Assembly (NCBI RefSeq): GCF_016802725.1
Contig: NC_052677.1
Span: forward strand, 12,015,306 to 12,079,305
DNA from: Solenopsis invicta
Lineage: Eukaryota > Arthropoda > Insecta > Hymenoptera > Formicidae
Length of the DNA: 64,000 nucleotides
Direction: 5' to 3'
Shown here: piece by piece, positions 61,561-64,000 of the stretch
Layout: every line of letters starts with the position of its first letter
Numbering within the stretch: position 1 is the first letter of the stretch
The notes under the pieces: model-generated
What the model saw: the letters and a program-made list of their open reading frames with translations, nothing else
Databases searched by the model: none
What the model was told of the DNA's origin: nothing
Position numbers and translations under genes: made by a program

Positions 61561-61933
61561 GACCTTCCATGACACGATTATGACGTTTTAATTCCTCCAG
61601 TTGACGCTGTGCCGCTTTGTTATCATTTACGGCCTTTGCTACTCCAGCCGCTCCTCCGACCAATGACCCGAGAACTCCCAACAATGGCAGGACGGGTAGG
61701 ATACCACCACGTTTTGCTACCGGAAATATCCGCTTGCGCGTTGTGTTCTTCTTTTTCTTCTTTGATTTCAGACCCATACCGATTTTCATCTTGGTTTTCA
61801 TAGCCGCCCAAATTGCTGTCGCAGCAGCTTTCTCTACGAGACTTGAATCTCTCGCTGTAATGCGTTTCCGTGCTTTCGAGGCGAGTATATTATCAGCCAC
61901 GTGTCTTTTTGCAAGATCGTTGCGTCGAATAGG
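61490..61933 (-). pseudogene. Polinton pVI-like minor protein, 5'-truncated
   Basis: The frame is open from the satellite junction at 61,933 to a stop at 61,490. The product has a basic N-terminal part, a Gly/Val/Leu-rich hydrophobic segment (ILPVLPLLGVLGSLVGG, followed by AAGVAKAVND), then a Lys/Arg/Glu helix ending with GHGVYLAPYKRGG. This organisation is known for a small Polinton protein likened to adenovirus pVI/pX, which interacts with membranes or DNA. There is no good ATG; the frame runs straight to the junction, so the true start is lost. Confidence 0.7.
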
Positions 61934-64000
61934 CTATATCATGCAAGTTCGAAATTTTTGAGTAAAATTGTTTTTTTCCGAATTTCTCCAATATCTCTGT
62001 GTTCTGATAGCCCACAGAAGAGTTGTAACTTTTGTCACGATGTATCGCATTGTTGAAGCGATAAAGGGAAGACTTATATCAGTCAAATTTCGAAATATTT
62101 AAGTAGAAATTTTTTTTGCGAATTTCTTTAATATCTCTGTGTTATGATAGCCCCGAAAAGAGTTCTAACTTTTATCATTATGGATCAAAGCGTTAAAGTG
62201 AAAAACGAAAGTGTTATATCAATCAAAGTACGAAATTTTTGAGTAAAATTTTTTTGCGAATTTCTCAAATATCTCTGTGTTTTTATAGCCCCCAGAAGAG
62301 TTCTAACTTTTATCATAATAGATCGAATCGCTAAAGTGCAAGACGAAAGAGTTATATCAGTCAAAGTTCGAAATTTTTGAGTAAAATTTGTTTTTTTCCG
62401 AATTTCTCCAATATCTCTGTGTTCTGATAGCCAACAGAAGAGTTGTAACTTTTGTCACGATGTATCGAATTGTTGATGTGAAAAATGGAAGACATATATC
62501 AGTCAAATTTCAAAATTTTTGAGTAAAATTTTTTTTCTGATTTTCTTTAATATCTCTGTTTTCCGATAGCCCCCAGAAGAGTTTTAACTTTTATCATAAT
62601 AGATCGAATCGCTAAAATGCAAGACGAAAGAGTTATATTAGTCAAAGTTCTTAATTTTTGAGTAAAATTTTTTTTTCCGAATTTCACCAATATCTCTGTG
62701 TTCTGATAGCCCACAGAAGAGTTGTAACTTTTGTCACGATGTATCGAATTGTTGAAGCGAAAAAGGGAATACTTATATCAGTCAAATTTCGAAATTTTTG
62801 AGTAGAAATTTTTTTTGCGAATTTCTTTAATATCTCTGTGTTCTGATAGCCCCGAGAAGAGTTCTAACTTTTATCATAATGGATCAAATCGTTAAAGTGA
62901 AAAACGAAAAAGTTATATCAATCAAAGTACGAAACCTTTGAGTAAAATTTTTTTGCGAATTTCTCAAATATCTCTGTGTTTTTATAGCCCCCAGAAGAGT
63001 TCTAACTTTTATCATAATAGATCGAATCGCTAAAGTGCAAGACGAAAGAGTTATATCAGTCAAAGTTCGAAATTTTTTTGTAAAATTGTTTTTTTCCGAA
63101 TTTCTCCAATATCTCTGTGTTCTGATAGCCCACAGAAGAGTTGTAACCTTTATCACGATGTATCGCATTGTTGAAGCGAAAAAGGGAAGACTTATATCAG
63201 TCAAATTTCGAAATTTTTGAGTAGAAATTTTTTTTGCGAATTTCTTTAATATCTCTGTGTTCTGATAGCCCCGAGAAGAGTTCTAACTTTTATCATAATG
63301 GATCAAATCGTTAAAGTGAAAAACGAAAAAGTTATATCAATCAAAGTACGAAATTTTTGAGTAAAATTTTTTTGCGAATTTCTCAAATATCTCTGTGTTT
63401 TTATAGCCCCCAGAAGAGTTCTAACTTTTATCATAATAGATCGAATCGCTAAAGTGCAAGACGAAAGAGTTATATCAGTCAAAGTTCGAAATTTTTGAGT
63501 AAAATTGGTTTTTTTCCGAATTTCTCCAATATCTCTGTGTTCTGATAGCCCACAGAAGAGTTGTAACTTTTGTCACGATGTATCGAATTGTTGAAGCGAA
63601 AAAGGGAAGACTTATATCAGTCAAATTTCGAAATTTTTGAGTAGAAATTTTTTTTGCGAATTTCTTTATTATCTCTGTGTTCTGATAGCCCCGAGAAGAG
63701 TTCAAACTTTTATCATAATGGAACAAATCGTTAAAGTGAAAAACGAAAAAGTTATATCAATCAAAGTACGAAATTTTTGAGTAAAATTTTTTTGCGAATT
63801 TCTCAAATATCTCTGTGTTTTTATAGCCCCCAGAAGAGTTCTAACTTTTATCATAATAGATCGAATCGCTAAAGTGCAAGACGAAAGAGTAATATCAGTC
63901 AAAGTTCGAAATTTTTGAGTAAAATTGTTTTTTTCCGAATTTCTCCATTATCACTGTGTTCTGATAGCCCACAGAAGAGTTGTAACTTTTGTCACGATGT
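61934..64000. repeat. Satellite array, right-hand part (runs off the window)
   Basis: The same A-B-C monomers in the same orientation as the left array. It resumes inside a B monomer (TATATCATGCAAGTTCGAAA), and about 15 monomers are visible before the window ends. One short variant unit with a missing A monomer lies near 62,470-62,600. Confidence 0.95.

Larger units (their letters stand above)
53800..61933 (-). mobile_element. Truncated, decayed Polinton (Maverick) element
   Basis: Genes in minus-strand order from the right: pVI-like protein, protease, minor capsid, major capsid, an accessory gene, then protein-primed DNA polymerase B. This is a Polinton gene set. The integrase, packaging ATPase and terminal inverted repeats are absent, and both ends cut through genes (the pVI-like gene at 61,933 and polB at 53,800, where the BEL LTR begins). 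Most genes carry a frameshift or stop, so it is a fossil. Confidence 0.92.

Noticed and set aside
1..64000. CRISPR arrays, rRNA or tRNA genes
   Set aside because: No spaced palindromic repeats of CRISPR type and no convincing tRNA or rRNA was seen; the tandem repeats are contiguous satellite in a eukaryotic genome.

Overview
The window looks like a chromosome fragment from an insect, most likely a hymenopteran such as an ant. The signs are genes split by GT-AG introns, long AT-rich non-coding DNA around GC-rich patches, many short inverted-repeat transposons, BEL/Pao and Polinton (Maverick) relics, and a SUMO ligase with an animal-type SP-RING. The order is inferred from overall character only; no species can be named. 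All convincing genes are on the minus strand, and all exon models here were built by hand from splice sites and reading-frame phase.

Region by region: (1) 1-7,624 has no supportable gene. (2) 7,625-28,503 holds five phase-compatible coding exons of a large, mostly disordered protein (at least 1,420 residues; the 3' end lies off the left edge). Its introns carry two hAT-like elements and two palindromic MITEs. (3) 28,504-36,691 is non-coding, with a CpG-rich block at 33.3-34.2 kb that could be a promoter. (4) 36,692-37,775 is a three-exon gene for a 261-residue acidic secreted protein that I do not recognise. (5) 38,158-39,230 is a five-exon Nse2/Mms21 gene (205 aa), the SUMO E3 ligase of the SMC5/6 complex and the one confidently named cellular gene. 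(6) 39,629-41,245 is a 1.6-kb near-palindrome. (7) 41,283-41,959 is a two-exon gene for a 73-residue protein whose ATG lies about 18 bp from a satellite array.

(8) From 41,977 to the right edge the window is satellite DNA: ~140-bp monomers of three types (A, B, C) arranged as a ~419-bp higher-order repeat, with a further ~2.8-kb level of duplication. The array is interrupted once (50,787-61,933) by an 11.1-kb composite. This is the 5' part of a decayed BEL/Pao retrotransposon (LTR, primer site, gag, protease, part of RT) inserted in the DNA polymerase gene of a decayed Polinton. The Polinton part holds polB, an accessory gene, major and minor capsid genes, an adenovirus-type protease and a pVI-like gene. 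Both outer ends of the composite cut through genes, and only about 40-50 bp of satellite is missing at the break, so the composite looks like a fragment captured inside a pre-existing array.

The cellular genes show no obvious joint pathway. The mobile-element genes are a damaged virus-like cassette, with frameshifts or stops in most members. The most unusual parts are the satellite hierarchy with its captured composite, the satellite-flanked 73-aa gene, the 1.6-kb foldback and the acidic secreted protein.
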